From: Prevotella sp.
GTDB taxonomy: Bacteria > Bacteroidota > Bacteroidia > Bacteroidales > Bacteroidaceae
DNA length: 28,727 nt
Direction: 5' to 3'
Assembly: GCA_017428805.1 (NCBI GenBank)
Contig: JAFRQC010000064.1
Span: 1-28,727 of the forward strand
Every line of letters starts with the position of its first letter. Within the stretch, counting starts at the first letter, position 1. The translations under genes were made by a program, and so were the position numbers. The notes beneath the pieces were generated by a model. It was not told the DNA's origin and made no database searches. It saw only the letters and a program-made list of their open reading frames with translations. Positions 6,879 to 14,134 of this stretch are shown piece by piece.

Positions 6879-8540
6879 ATGAAGAAGAACAACGTATTAT
6901 GTCTTTGTGTTGTGCTGATGCTGGCTGTTGGTGCAAATGCCCAGACAGTGTCGGATACGCAGAACAGCGGTTGTTTGTCGCATACTCGAGGAGCTGAGGA
7001 CGAACAGGTGCCAACGATAGTCTTGAAAAAAGAAGGTAACATATTATCAGTAGAAGTGCAGAATTTTATCAGTAACTGTGCTACATCCGACTTTGTTGTG
7101 AATTCCAGCATAGATGAAGGCGGCGACTGTGATCCTTGGACTTTGACTATCAATGTAATCCCGGTGTTAGGTGAATTATTGGCAGATTGCGTCTGCCCAT
7201 TCAACGTGACTTCCACGATACGTGACATTGAACGAAACCACTTTTACTTGGATTGTTGGTGGTATCAAGGCTACGTTGAACTAAAAGATGGGGAACCGTT
7301 GGTGCTGGAGGACGTTAGGGAAGATGTCACCATCGGCGGCGTGAATTACTCTTTACGTAAGGCCTTACATCATGCTATGCTGAAAAAGAGTGAATGGGAA
7401 AGAGAATTGCATATCCCTTTTGAGGTGAATTATGAAGGTCAGACATACTCTGTGATAAGCATTGACAAAGATGCGTTCAGGGATAACACAACCTTGACCA
7501 AGGTGACTATTCCACATACAATCAAGAATTTGGGTTTTGACGCAGCGTATGGTTTCTATATGAATCCATTCATCGGATGTACGGCGTTGGAATCGATAGA
7601 AGTGGATGAGGTCAACCCTGTTGTATGTTCTATCGAAGGCGTGTTGTTTAACAAAGAGAAGACGAAGCTCTTATGTTTTCCTGCCGCTGCCAATTGCACT
7701 TCCTACACGGTGCCGGAAGGAGTTACTTGGATAGAGGGCTGTGCTTTCATGAATAATAGAAATCTTGTGAATGTCACCCTGCCTGACGGGGTAGCAACAT
7801 TGGGAAGTTCCGCTTTCTATGGGTGTGAAAGTTTAGAAGAGGTGAAACTGTCAAATAGCCTCCAAGGACTGGGAAGTTGGACTTTTGGAAATTGCAGGCA
7901 TCTGAAGTCTGTAACGATTCCTGAGGGTGTAACCTTTCTTGGCACAAGTTTGTTCTCAGGCTGTACCAACCTTACTTCTGTGACGATGCCTGAGAGTATT
8001 ACATCGATAGATTATGCTGTTTTCGAGAACTGCACGTCACTGAAAAGCATTACGCTTTCGCCGAATCTGGATCAAATCGAACAAAAGCTGTTTCTCAATT
8101 GTAATAGCTTAACAGAAATTCAAATACCTAAAGGTGTAACCTGGGTCAGATCTAATGCTTTTCAAGGCTGTACGTCCTTAAAAACAGTGGATTTGCCAGA
8201 AAGCGTCTATGGTTTAGGTGATTTCCTATTTTCAGGATGTCAGTTGGAGTCATTATATATCAGAGGAGTCATCGATTTTAGTTTTTCTAACCACTACTAC
8301 TTATTTGACGGTATGGGTACACAAACAAATGTCTATGTGCTACCAACAGAAGTTGAAAAGTTTAAGACCATCTATAATGGCCCTATCTATCCATTATCAG
8401 AACAGGCAAATGGTATTTTCGATATTAGCAATCCTTCTATCAACACGTCTGATTTCTTTGACTTGCAAGGCCGTCGTCTTAAGTATCCTTCTGCCAAGGG
8501 GGTATATATCCAGAATGGCAGAAAACAGATTAAGCATTAA
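6879..8540 (+). CDS. Exported BspA-like leucine-rich-repeat protein
   Basis: 553 aa. The signal peptide MKKNNVLCLCVVLMLAVGANA is followed by QT, a signal peptidase I site. A Cys-containing region (about 50-115, with CVCPFNVTSTI) leads into about ten LRR_5/BspA units from about 165 to 470, with the pattern F-x-G/N-C-xx-L-xx-V/I-xx-P-xx-V-xx-L/I (for example FSGCTNLTSVTMPESITSI). The C-terminus DLQGRRL ... KGVYIQNGRKQIKH matches the serpin tail. BspA-family proteins are surface or secreted and in some oral species bind host proteins; the ligand here is unknown. The start is the ATG at 6879, because the frame upstream to 6795 lies inside the serpin gene. It is spaced 10 bp from the serpin and 20 bp from the next gene. 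Confidence 0.88.
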   Translation: MKKNNVLCLCVVLMLAVGANAQTVSDTQNSGCLSHTRGAEDEQVPTIVLKKEGNILSVEVQNFISNCATSDFVVNSSIDEGGDCDPWTLTINVIPVLGELLADCVCPFNVTSTIRDIERNHFYLDCWWYQGYVELKDGEPLVLEDVREDVTIGGVNYSLRKALHHAMLKKSEWERELHIPFEVNYEGQTYSVISIDKDAFRDNTTLTKVTIPHTIKNLGFDAAYGFYMNPFIGCTALESIEVDEVNPVVCSIEGVLFNKEKTKLLCFPAAANCTSYTVPEGVTWIEGCAFMNNRNLVNVTLPDGVATLGSSAFYGCESLEEVKLSNSLQGLGSWTFGNCRHLKSVTIPEGVTFLGTSLFSGCTNLTSVTMPESITSIDYAVFENCTSLKSITLSPNLDQIEQKLFLNCNSLTEIQIPKGVTWVRSNAFQGCTSLKTVDLPESVYGLGDFLFSGCQLESLYIRGVIDFSFSNHYYLFDGMGTQTNVYVLPTEVEKFKTIYNGPIYPLSEQANGIFDISNPSINTSDFFDLQGRRLKYPSAKGVYIQNGRKQIKH

Positions 8541-8560
8541 TTGATATAATGATAACGTAT

Positions 8561-8986
8561 ATGAAGAAGAATAACGTATTATGGATTTTTGCTGTGCTGA
8601 TGGTGGCCTTCGGCATGAGCAGTTGCAGTAGCGATGACGACACCTCATTCTCTCTTTGGGGAACGTGGTCAGTCGTCGGATATGGTAATGATCAGGATTT
8701 CCATACGGGTGACAATATTGTCAATACCACCAAACTGACATTCTACTCAGATGGTACTTTTGATGGTAATATCTTCCCGAATAAAGTCTCTGGGAAATAT
8801 AAATATAATGAAAACAACTTTTCCTTTACAGAAATATTTGGAACTAAGTTAGGAGCCGTAGATCCAGATCTCGACCATATTAGCGATTATATAAGGGAAA
8901 GTAAATCATACAAGATATTGTCTGGCTCTGAACTCAGATTGTATTATGATGCCGAGAATTATGTCAAATTTGTCAAGGTCAACTGA
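8561..8986 (+). CDS. Small lipoprotein with META/lipocalin-like domain
   Basis: 141 aa. The signal peptide MKKNNVLWIFAVLMVAFG leads to MSSC, a near-lipobox (Met at -3), then SSDDD, a common start of exported Bacteroidota lipoproteins. The mature part has LWGTWSVVGYG, KLTFYSDGTFDG, SGKYKYNENNFSF and SYKILSGSELRLYY. This succession of strands resembles the META (HslJ-like) or lipocalin-like fold; the assignment rests on pattern only. No function can be named. The start is at 8561 rather than the ATG at 8549, because the signal peptide matches its neighbours from 8561. It is probably in the same operon as the flanking genes (20 bp upstream, 35 bp downstream). Confidence 0.75.
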   Translation: MKKNNVLWIFAVLMVAFGMSSCSSDDDTSFSLWGTWSVVGYGNDQDFHTGDNIVNTTKLTFYSDGTFDGNIFPNKVSGKYKYNENNFSFTEIFGTKLGAVDPDLDHISDYIRESKSYKILSGSELRLYYDAENYVKFVKVN

Positions 8987-9021
8987 TGGATATTGATGTG
9001 AAACATTAAAAATCAAACGAT

Positions 9022-9774
9022 ATGAATAAGAATAAAGTATTATTGTTTTGTGTTGTGCTGATGACGACTATCGTCATTCTTTGGAATGCAATAGCGCTTA
9101 CGTCGTGTTCCAACGAAGATAATTCTGTCATTCCTGTTATTCCTGATGACACGCCAGTTGTTCAGGAATGGAACCACGACCATGAATATGTCCCGTTCGT
9201 AGAAGAAGGGAAGGTTTGGAATTGTTGCTCAGTTTCACCCGAAACAGATATTTATGAGACTATAGATTGTATTTTTACCATGAGTGGGGATACACTGATA
9301 GGCGAGAAAAATTACAAGAAGGTGTTCTGTCAACACGAAAAGTACTATGGTGACAACGAACAGCATTATTATTGTGCTGTCAGAGAAGAAGCATACCGCG
9401 TGTTTGCTGTTGAGGCTGAGACAAACGTTGAAAAACCTCTATATGATTTCAGCCAGCCCCAAGAGATGCTTTTATTATCATACGATGATCATGAGTTTGC
9501 GAGGATGTCAGGAACTCGACTAATGTATTGGCCATCAAAACAGTTGATTTTTATGCTATATGGCACCTCTGGAGGTGAGATAGATTATTATTATGGTTAT
9601 GGCGATTGGGTAGAAGGAGTTGGCCTTTTTAGCGGCAATCCTTTTGCTGGTGGATTAAATAGCAACAAAGCTGATTCTTTATTCGGTTATCCAATTGTTC
9701 TAATTTCGTGTACGAAGGATGAGAAATGCTATTATATGATGGATTGGTTGGCACAAGCTACAGCCAGACCATGA
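9022..9774 (+). CDS. Lipoprotein related to the serpin N-terminal domain
   Basis: 250 aa. The signal peptide MNKNKVLLFCVVLM is longer than in the neighbours and ends in the lipobox LTSC, followed by SNED. The mature part shares order and motifs with residues 30-200 of the serpin gene product: EEGKVWN against EQGKTWT, MSGDTLIGEKNYKKVF against LKGDTIIDGLQYMKMY, YYCAVREE against YYAAYRED, LYDFSQP against LIDFCTP, and DWVEGVGLFSG against VGVEGVGYKRHG. It is a stand-alone version of that domain. I do not recognise a characterised function. It likely belongs to the same transcription unit. Confidence 0.75.
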   Translation: MNKNKVLLFCVVLMTTIVILWNAIALTSCSNEDNSVIPVIPDDTPVVQEWNHDHEYVPFVEEGKVWNCCSVSPETDIYETIDCIFTMSGDTLIGEKNYKKVFCQHEKYYGDNEQHYYCAVREEAYRVFAVEAETNVEKPLYDFSQPQEMLLLSYDDHEFARMSGTRLMYWPSKQLIFMLYGTSGGEIDYYYGYGDWVEGVGLFSGNPFAGGLNSNKADSLFGYPIVLISCTKDEKCYYMMDWLAQATARP

Positions 9775-9802
9775 ATAGTTTAAGATGAAAACTTATAAGG
9801 AT

Positions 9803-10206
9803 ATGAAGAAGAACAACGTATTATGGGTTTGCGCTCTGCTGATGCTGGCCTTCGGCATGAGCAGCTGCAGTAGTGATGACGATGATGACAATCCTATTGT
9901 TGGTACATGGGAACTCAAAACGTTAGGTTTTCCCGGTGTTGACATAGAAATACCATAGATCAGCGGGACGTGTATGAGTTTTGCGCAAATGGGAAGGTAA
10001 AGGTCATCAAAAAATTCAGAACAGGTTTTGATGATTTCCCAGGTGAAGATGGAGAATATGACTATTCTTATGATAAGAAAAAACAAATAATACAGTTATG
10101 TGGGGTAGCACGGGAATGTGTTATTTCGAATGGAGAGATGTGGATAGAAGGCTACCATGAAGCAGACAGCGAGCCAGTTCAAAGGTTTATATTCATTAAG
10201 AAATAG
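9803..10206 (+). pseudogene. Small lipoprotein gene with a frameshift
   Basis: The first frame (9803-9958) encodes MKKNNVLWVCALLMLAFG, then MSSC, SSDDDDDNPIVGTWELKTLG and stops with TAG at 9956. The continuation is in another frame, open from 9943 to the stop at 10204-10206 (DQRDVYEFCANGKVKVIKKF ... EPVQRFIFIKK). A single -1 shift between 9943 and 9956 would join them into a lipoprotein of about 135 aa. The mature part has a GTWEL start and strand pattern similar to the META/lipocalin-like gene at 8561, and the signal sequence is almost identical. No good slippery heptamer is visible at the break, so decay or a sequencing error is more likely than programmed frameshifting. Confidence 0.7.
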
Positions 10207-10338
10207 ATTTGTTTTAGTCTAAAACGTGCAATGAGAGAAAAAAGGGCTCAGTCGTTCTATCACGTCGTTGATCAGTTGCTTGATGGCTTCTGGCGGATTA
10301 CATCAGACCGGACTCCAAAACAAATGGTTTGCACCAAT

Positions 10339-10402
10339 AGAAAATGAGCTGCTTTCTAAACCACAGTCCAATTCCGTGGACGTTAGAAGGCAACTCATTT
10401 CT
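10339..10402. repeat. Long imperfect inverted repeat downstream of ftsZ
   Basis: The arms 10339-10364 (AGAAAATGAGCTGC, TTTCTAAACCAC) and 10376-10402 (GTGGACGTTAGAAGG, CAACTCATTTCT) pair over about 22 positions with a few mismatches and bulges, around an 11-nt loop. It begins 17 bp past the ftsZ stop codon, so the ftsZ mRNA could form this hairpin. It lacks a T-tract. The remainder of 10207-10419 holds no gene I recognise; a 38-aa plus ORF (10231-10347) and short minus frames look like decayed sequence. Confidence 0.65.
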
Positions 10403-10419
10403 GCTATAAAGTATCTATA

Positions 10420-11751
10420 TTAGAACTTGATGACGCCCTGGACGGGTTCTGAGGGCTCGACGGGTGGCAGATCATAGTCGACCATCGTATCTCCTCCTGC
10501 CTGGGAGTTGATGCTGTCGAGGATCTCACGGGTTCGCTTGTAGGTAGGCGTCTGCTCGACGGCGGAGATGACATCGTCGTTGTCGAGATCTTCGGGACGG
10601 AAGAGGTAGATGTTCGGACGACGCTTGTAGCGCTTCGTGGCGCCCTCGCCGCCATAATAGCGGTTACGGCGGTCCTGACGCTCTGCGGCCTTCTCCTGCT
10701 CAGCGGCAATGCGGTTGATGTCTTCCTGGCTCTGTTTCTTCAGGTGGCTGCCCATGCCGTCGATGCTCTCGATGCCGAAGCCGGTGGCGAGGATGGTGAC
10801 CTTCACCTTCTTGCCCAGCTCGATGTCGGTGGCGAGACCCCACTTGATCTCGAAGTCGTTGCCGAACTTCGCCATAAAGTCGTTCACGTCGTTCATCTCC
10901 TCCATCATCAGCGACTGCTGGCCGTCCTTGGAACCTGCAAACGAGATGCTGAGAAGGATCTTCTTCGAGTTGAAAATATCGTTGTCGTTGAGCAGCGGCG
11001 AGTTGAGGGCGTCCTCGATAGCCTTCTTCACACGACCTTCGCCCTCACCGTAACCAGTGGACATGATGGCGACGCCTCCGTCTTTCAGAACGGTCTTCAC
11101 GTCGTTGAAGTCGAGGTTGATAAGTCCATGTACGGTGATGATCTCTGCGATGCTCTTAGCGGCCACGGAAAGCGTGTCGTCGGCCTTGCCGAAGGCGTCG
11201 AGTACGGAGAGCTCGGGATAGATCTCACGCAGACGCTCGTTGTTGATGACGAGCAGGGCATCGACGTGCTTCTGCATCTCCTCAACACCGTCGAGGGCCT
11301 GGTCGATCTTACGGTCGCCCTCAAAGCGGAAGGGGATAGTGACGATACCGACGGTGAGGATGCCCAGTTCTTTGGAGACGCGGGCGATGACGGGCGCTGC
11401 ACCCGTGCCGGTGCCGCCGCCCATACCGGCGGTGATGAATGCCATACGGGTGCCGTCGGAGAGCATAGCGCGGATGTCCTCGATGCTCTCTTCGGCGGCC
11501 AGACGGGCCTTCTCGGGCTTGTTGCCTGCGCCGAGGCCTTCTTTACCTAACTGCAGGTGGACGGGTACAGGCGAGTCGTTGAGCGCCTGGTTGTCTGTAT
11601 TGCAGAGTACGAACGTGACATCGTGGATGCCTTCACGATACATGTGGTTGACGGCATTACCACCTCCGCCACCGACACCAATCACCTTGATGATACTGTG
11701 TTCCTTCTCGGGTGCTCCGAAATCCAGAATCTGAATATTATTGTCTGACAT
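10420..11751 (-). CDS. ftsZ: Cell division protein FtsZ
   Basis: FtsZ is the tubulin-like GTPase that forms the Z ring at the division site. The product is 443 aa. The GTP-binding domain has GVGGGGGNAVNHM (about 25-37), the signature GGGTGTGAAP (111-120) and the T7 loop NLDFNDVKTVL; a C-terminal linker contains the Bacteroidota-like stretch VISAVEQTPTYKRTREIL. The extreme C-terminus, PPVEPSEPVQGVIKF, does not show the familiar PAFLR-type motif that binds FtsA in other phyla. It is the last gene of the dcw cluster, 57 bp after ftsA, with a tandem-repeat array between them. No T-rich terminator is seen after it. Confidence 0.97.
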   Translation of the reverse strand: MSDNNIQILDFGAPEKEHSIIKVIGVGGGGGNAVNHMYREGIHDVTFVLCNTDNQALNDSPVPVHLQLGKEGLGAGNKPEKARLAAEESIEDIRAMLSDGTRMAFITAGMGGGTGTGAAPVIARVSKELGILTVGIVTIPFRFEGDRKIDQALDGVEEMQKHVDALLVINNERLREIYPELSVLDAFGKADDTLSVAAKSIAEIITVHGLINLDFNDVKTVLKDGGVAIMSTGYGEGEGRVKKAIEDALNSPLLNDNDIFNSKKILLSISFAGSKDGQQSLMMEEMNDVNDFMAKFGNDFEIKWGLATDIELGKKVKVTILATGFGIESIDGMGSHLKKQSQEDINRIAAEQEKAAERQDRRNRYYGGEGATKRYKRRPNIYLFRPEDLDNDDVISAVEQTPTYKRTREILDSINSQAGGDTMVDYDLPPVEPSEPVQGVIKF

Positions 11752-11757
11752 ATTTTC

Positions 11758-11794
11758 TTTGAACTTTGAACGTTGAACTTTGAACTTTATGATT
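11758..11794 (-). repeat. AAAGTTC tandem array 2 (ftsA-ftsZ junction)
   Basis: Plus strand: TTTGAAC, TTTGAAC, GTTGAAC, TTTGAAC, then TTTATGATT (11786-11794). It fills most of the space between the ftsA stop and the ftsZ start and shares its end motif with arrays 1, 3 and 4. Confidence 0.9.
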
Positions 11795-11808
11795 TCTCCA
11801 GAGGGTGA

Positions 11809-13266
11809 TTATTCTTCCTCAATCATAGACTTACCGAATTTCAGGATGCCACGCTTGGCCTTGTTCCAGATGCTGTTGGCCTTCTTCTCGGCAGCGATGC
11901 GCTCGCGCTCGGCAGCTTCTTCAGCCTGACGCTGACGCTCTTCTTCTTCCTGCTGACGACGTTTCTCCTCGTCGGCAGCCTTCTTCTCGCTCTCGGTGCG
12001 GATGACACCCTGCGGAATCTCTGTGGCCTGACGGGGCTGACGGGGATCGGCAACAGCTGCTGAAGGATCCTTCTCTTTGCGTGTGCTGAAGAGGTCGCCA
12101 TGAGGATCGACACCCTCGCCGGCACAGTTGATGTCGCCCTTGGCCAGCAGACCGAGTACGGTGTTCATCATGCCGTTGTGTGACTTAATGTCGTCGTTGC
12201 CGGAGAGGATGGTCTGTGTGACGAACTTAGCCACGCGGATCTTCTCAACGTGGGTGTGGTTGGTGAAGGCGCGCTCGATGTTCTTCATATTCGAGCCGCC
12301 ACCAGTGAGGATGATGCCGCCCAGCAGCTTGTCGTAGAACTCTGACGGCACCTGGAACCACACGTTCTCGACGATCTCTTCGAGGCGGCCTTCGACAATC
12401 TCGATGAACTTACGGCTCTCTATCTGACGCTCAGTGTCGATGGAGTATTTCAGGTCGTTGTCGATATCGTTGTTGTCGGTGAAGGCCGAAGCGTATTTCA
12501 GCTTCATACGCTCGGCATCGCTCTCCTCCATCTGCAAGGTGGCAATATCCTTGGTGATGTTGTTGCCTCCGAGGGGGATGACGGCAAGGTGGCGCAGGAT
12601 ATTCTTCGAATAGACGGAGACGGTGGTGGTGTCGGCACCGAGGTCGACGAGCACGCAACCCGAACGCTTCTCTGCCTCAGTGAGCACGCTGTCGGCGAGG
12701 GCCAGCGGGGCGAGGTACATCTCTGCCACGCGGATGCCGGCGGTCTCGAAGCACTTGTTGAGGTTCTTGTAGAAAGCCTTGCGCTCGAGGATGTTGAGGA
12801 AGTTGCCTTCGAGATGCGTGGCCTGGATGCCCACAGGGTCGAGCTGCAGCTGTGAGCCCACCTTGTATTCCTGTACGGCTGCATCGAGGATTTCCTGGTC
12901 CTGATAGGTCATGTTACGATTCGCATCCATCAGCTCGATGACCATGTCCTGTGTGACGATGGTCTCGCTGGGCAGGTCTTTGGCGATGATGTTCCGGACA
13001 CCACGGATGGACTGTCCGCCCACACCGACGTACACCTGCGTGATTTCAGTCTTGAGTTGGTTTTCCAGCTTCTTGATGATGCTGGTAAGGCATTGGGCGG
13101 TCTTGTCGATGTTGTAGACCACACCCTTTCTGATGAAAGAGGACGAACTCTCCTTCACAACGGCCAGTACGTTGATGCTGCCGTCGAGGTTCTTCTGTCC
13201 AGCGATACCGGTCATCTTGGATGATCCGAGTTCGATTGCTACGATAAATTCCTTTGCTGCCACCAT
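11809..13266 (-). CDS. ftsA: Cell division protein FtsA
   Basis: FtsA is the actin-like ATPase that ties FtsZ filaments to the membrane. The product is 485 aa, longer than E. coli FtsA (420). The ATPase fold is visible: phosphate-1 loop IELGSSKMTGIAG (about 11-23), VDLGADTTTVSVY (about 205) and ILTGGGSNM (about 318). The extra length is an Ala/Glu/Arg/Gln-rich linker (EEEERQRQAEEAAERER) before a C-terminal amphipathic helix, WNKAKRGILKFGKSMI, which should bind the membrane. The start is the ATG at 13264-13266. It lies between ftsQ and ftsZ, as usual, with repeat arrays on both sides. Confidence 0.95.
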   Translation of the reverse strand: MVAAKEFIVAIELGSSKMTGIAGQKNLDGSINVLAVVKESSSSFIRKGVVYNIDKTAQCLTSIIKKLENQLKTEITQVYVGVGGQSIRGVRNIIAKDLPSETIVTQDMVIELMDANRNMTYQDQEILDAAVQEYKVGSQLQLDPVGIQATHLEGNFLNILERKAFYKNLNKCFETAGIRVAEMYLAPLALADSVLTEAEKRSGCVLVDLGADTTTVSVYSKNILRHLAVIPLGGNNITKDIATLQMEESDAERMKLKYASAFTDNNDIDNDLKYSIDTERQIESRKFIEIVEGRLEEIVENVWFQVPSEFYDKLLGGIILTGGGSNMKNIERAFTNHTHVEKIRVAKFVTQTILSGNDDIKSHNGMMNTVLGLLAKGDINCAGEGVDPHGDLFSTRKEKDPSAAVADPRQPRQATEIPQGVIRTESEKKAADEEKRRQQEEEERQRQAEEAAERERIAAEKKANSIWNKAKRGILKFGKSMIEEE

Positions 13267-13277
13267 ATATAATAAAC

Positions 13278-13314
13278 TTTGAACTTTAAACTTTGATCTT
13301 TGAACTTTATGATT
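13278..13314 (-). repeat. AAAGTTC tandem array 3 (ftsQ-ftsA junction)
   Basis: Plus strand: TTTGAAC, TTTAAAC, TTTGATC, TTTGAAC, then TTTATGATT (13306-13314). It lies directly next to a second array of another family (13321-13347). Confidence 0.9.
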
Positions 13315-13320
13315 TCTTTT

Positions 13321-13347
13321 TACCTTTTCACTTTTTCACCTTTTTAC
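13321..13347 (-). repeat. AAAAGGTG-type array overlapping the ftsQ 3' end
   Basis: Plus strand: TACCTTTT, CACTTTTT, CACCTTTTT. The repeat supplies the last codons and the stop of ftsQ (CKKVKK, then TGA). The related arrays at 24737 and 25676 sit at the rsmH and mraZ 3' ends. Confidence 0.85.
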
Positions 13348-14077
13348 AGATGATCTGATTGTCGAATTCGACGTTGATGTATGAGTATTTGTTCCAGCCA
13401 GCCTTGTTGAGACCGTAGAGATAGAACTTACGCATACGTTCCAGTTTCTTCGCCACACCCACGGGAGAACCAATGAAGATGATATGATCGCCCACACGGG
13501 GTACGAGCTCCATCGTCAGGTCGGGCAAGACGTTGATCTGCACGATCTGGTTCTGCCAGAACTTGTCCTGCATAATGCAGTTGGCCACACAGCTCAGATG
13601 CGTCTGGGCATACTTTCGGCTGATATTGCCCGTAGCGATGATGAGGTCGTTGACAAAACGGTTCTCGGGCATCACGCTGGCGTGGGAGTCGATGTAGTAG
13701 CACTCACCGTTGTCGGCCATCACCTTGACGACGGGCACACGCTGGCGCACCTGGATGCAGACCTCGCCGCTCTGTGTCTTATAGACCTCCGCCTTCTCAA
13801 CGAACGGACTCCTCAGGAGAGTTTCCTCAATCTTCCGAGAGCAGATGTCGTGCATAGGCTGCGAAAGAGGCCAGACCTTCTCCTGCCGTAGCATCTTGCT
13901 GATCTCATCGGCCGTCAGGAAGCCGTCCACGATGTTGTGCTCGATATCGGTCTTCACCTCCGTGCAGTGAGAGGCAGTCACATCGGGTTTATTGAACGAC
14001 GTGACGGCCAGCACCAGATAGACGGCGATGACGATGTCGCAGAGGACAATGAGGGACTTCTTCCAGTTGATGGACAT
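13328..14077 (-). CDS. ftsQ: Cell division protein FtsQ
   Basis: FtsQ is a single-pass membrane protein that links early and late division proteins (FtsQLB complex). The product is 249 aa. It has a short cytoplasmic start (MSINWKKS), one membrane segment (about 8-27, LIVLCDIVIAVYLVLAVTSF), then a POTRA-like domain (TADEISKMLRQEKVWPL through LRSPFVEKAEVYKTQSG and VRQRVPVVKVMADNGECYYID, about 55-135) and a FtsQ-type beta domain. Sequence similarity in this family is low; membrane topology, the POTRA pattern and the position between murC and ftsA support the call. The final residues KKVKK come from a tandem repeat. Confidence 0.88.
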   Translation of the reverse strand: MSINWKKSLIVLCDIVIAVYLVLAVTSFNKPDVTASHCTEVKTDIEHNIVDGFLTADEISKMLRQEKVWPLSQPMHDICSRKIEETLLRSPFVEKAEVYKTQSGEVCIQVRQRVPVVKVMADNGECYYIDSHASVMPENRFVNDLIIATGNISRKYAQTHLSCVANCIMQDKFWQNQIVQINVLPDLTMELVPRVGDHIIFIGSPVGVAKKLERMRKFYLYGLNKAGWNKYSYINVEFDNQIICKKVKK

Positions 14078-14083
14078 TGAGAC

Positions 14084-14134
14084 TTTGAACTTTGAACTTT
14101 GAACTTTAAATTTTAAACTTTGAGCTTTATGATT
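14084..14134 (-). repeat. AAAGTTC tandem array 4 (murC-ftsQ junction)
   Basis: Plus strand: three TTTGAAC units, then diverged TTTAAAT, TTTTAAAC and TTTGAGC, then TTTATGATT (14126-14134). The end motif overlaps the murC stop codon (TTA at 14133 on the plus strand). It is the longest of the four arrays. Confidence 0.9.

Noticed and set aside
9943..9958. Programmed frameshifting in the small lipoprotein gene
   Set aside because: No X-XXY-YYZ slippery heptamer and no clear downstream pseudoknot at the break; decay or a sequence error is simpler.
10211..10225. Terminator after the exported-protein operon (GTTTTAGTCTAAAAC)
   Set aside because: The possible stem is five A-T-rich pairs with no T-tract, too weak to call.
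10231..10347. 38-aa plus-strand ORF downstream of the lipoprotein remnant
   Set aside because: No recognisable start context, family or neighbour coupling; overlapping frames on both strands are equally short, so it is treated as gene-free sequence.
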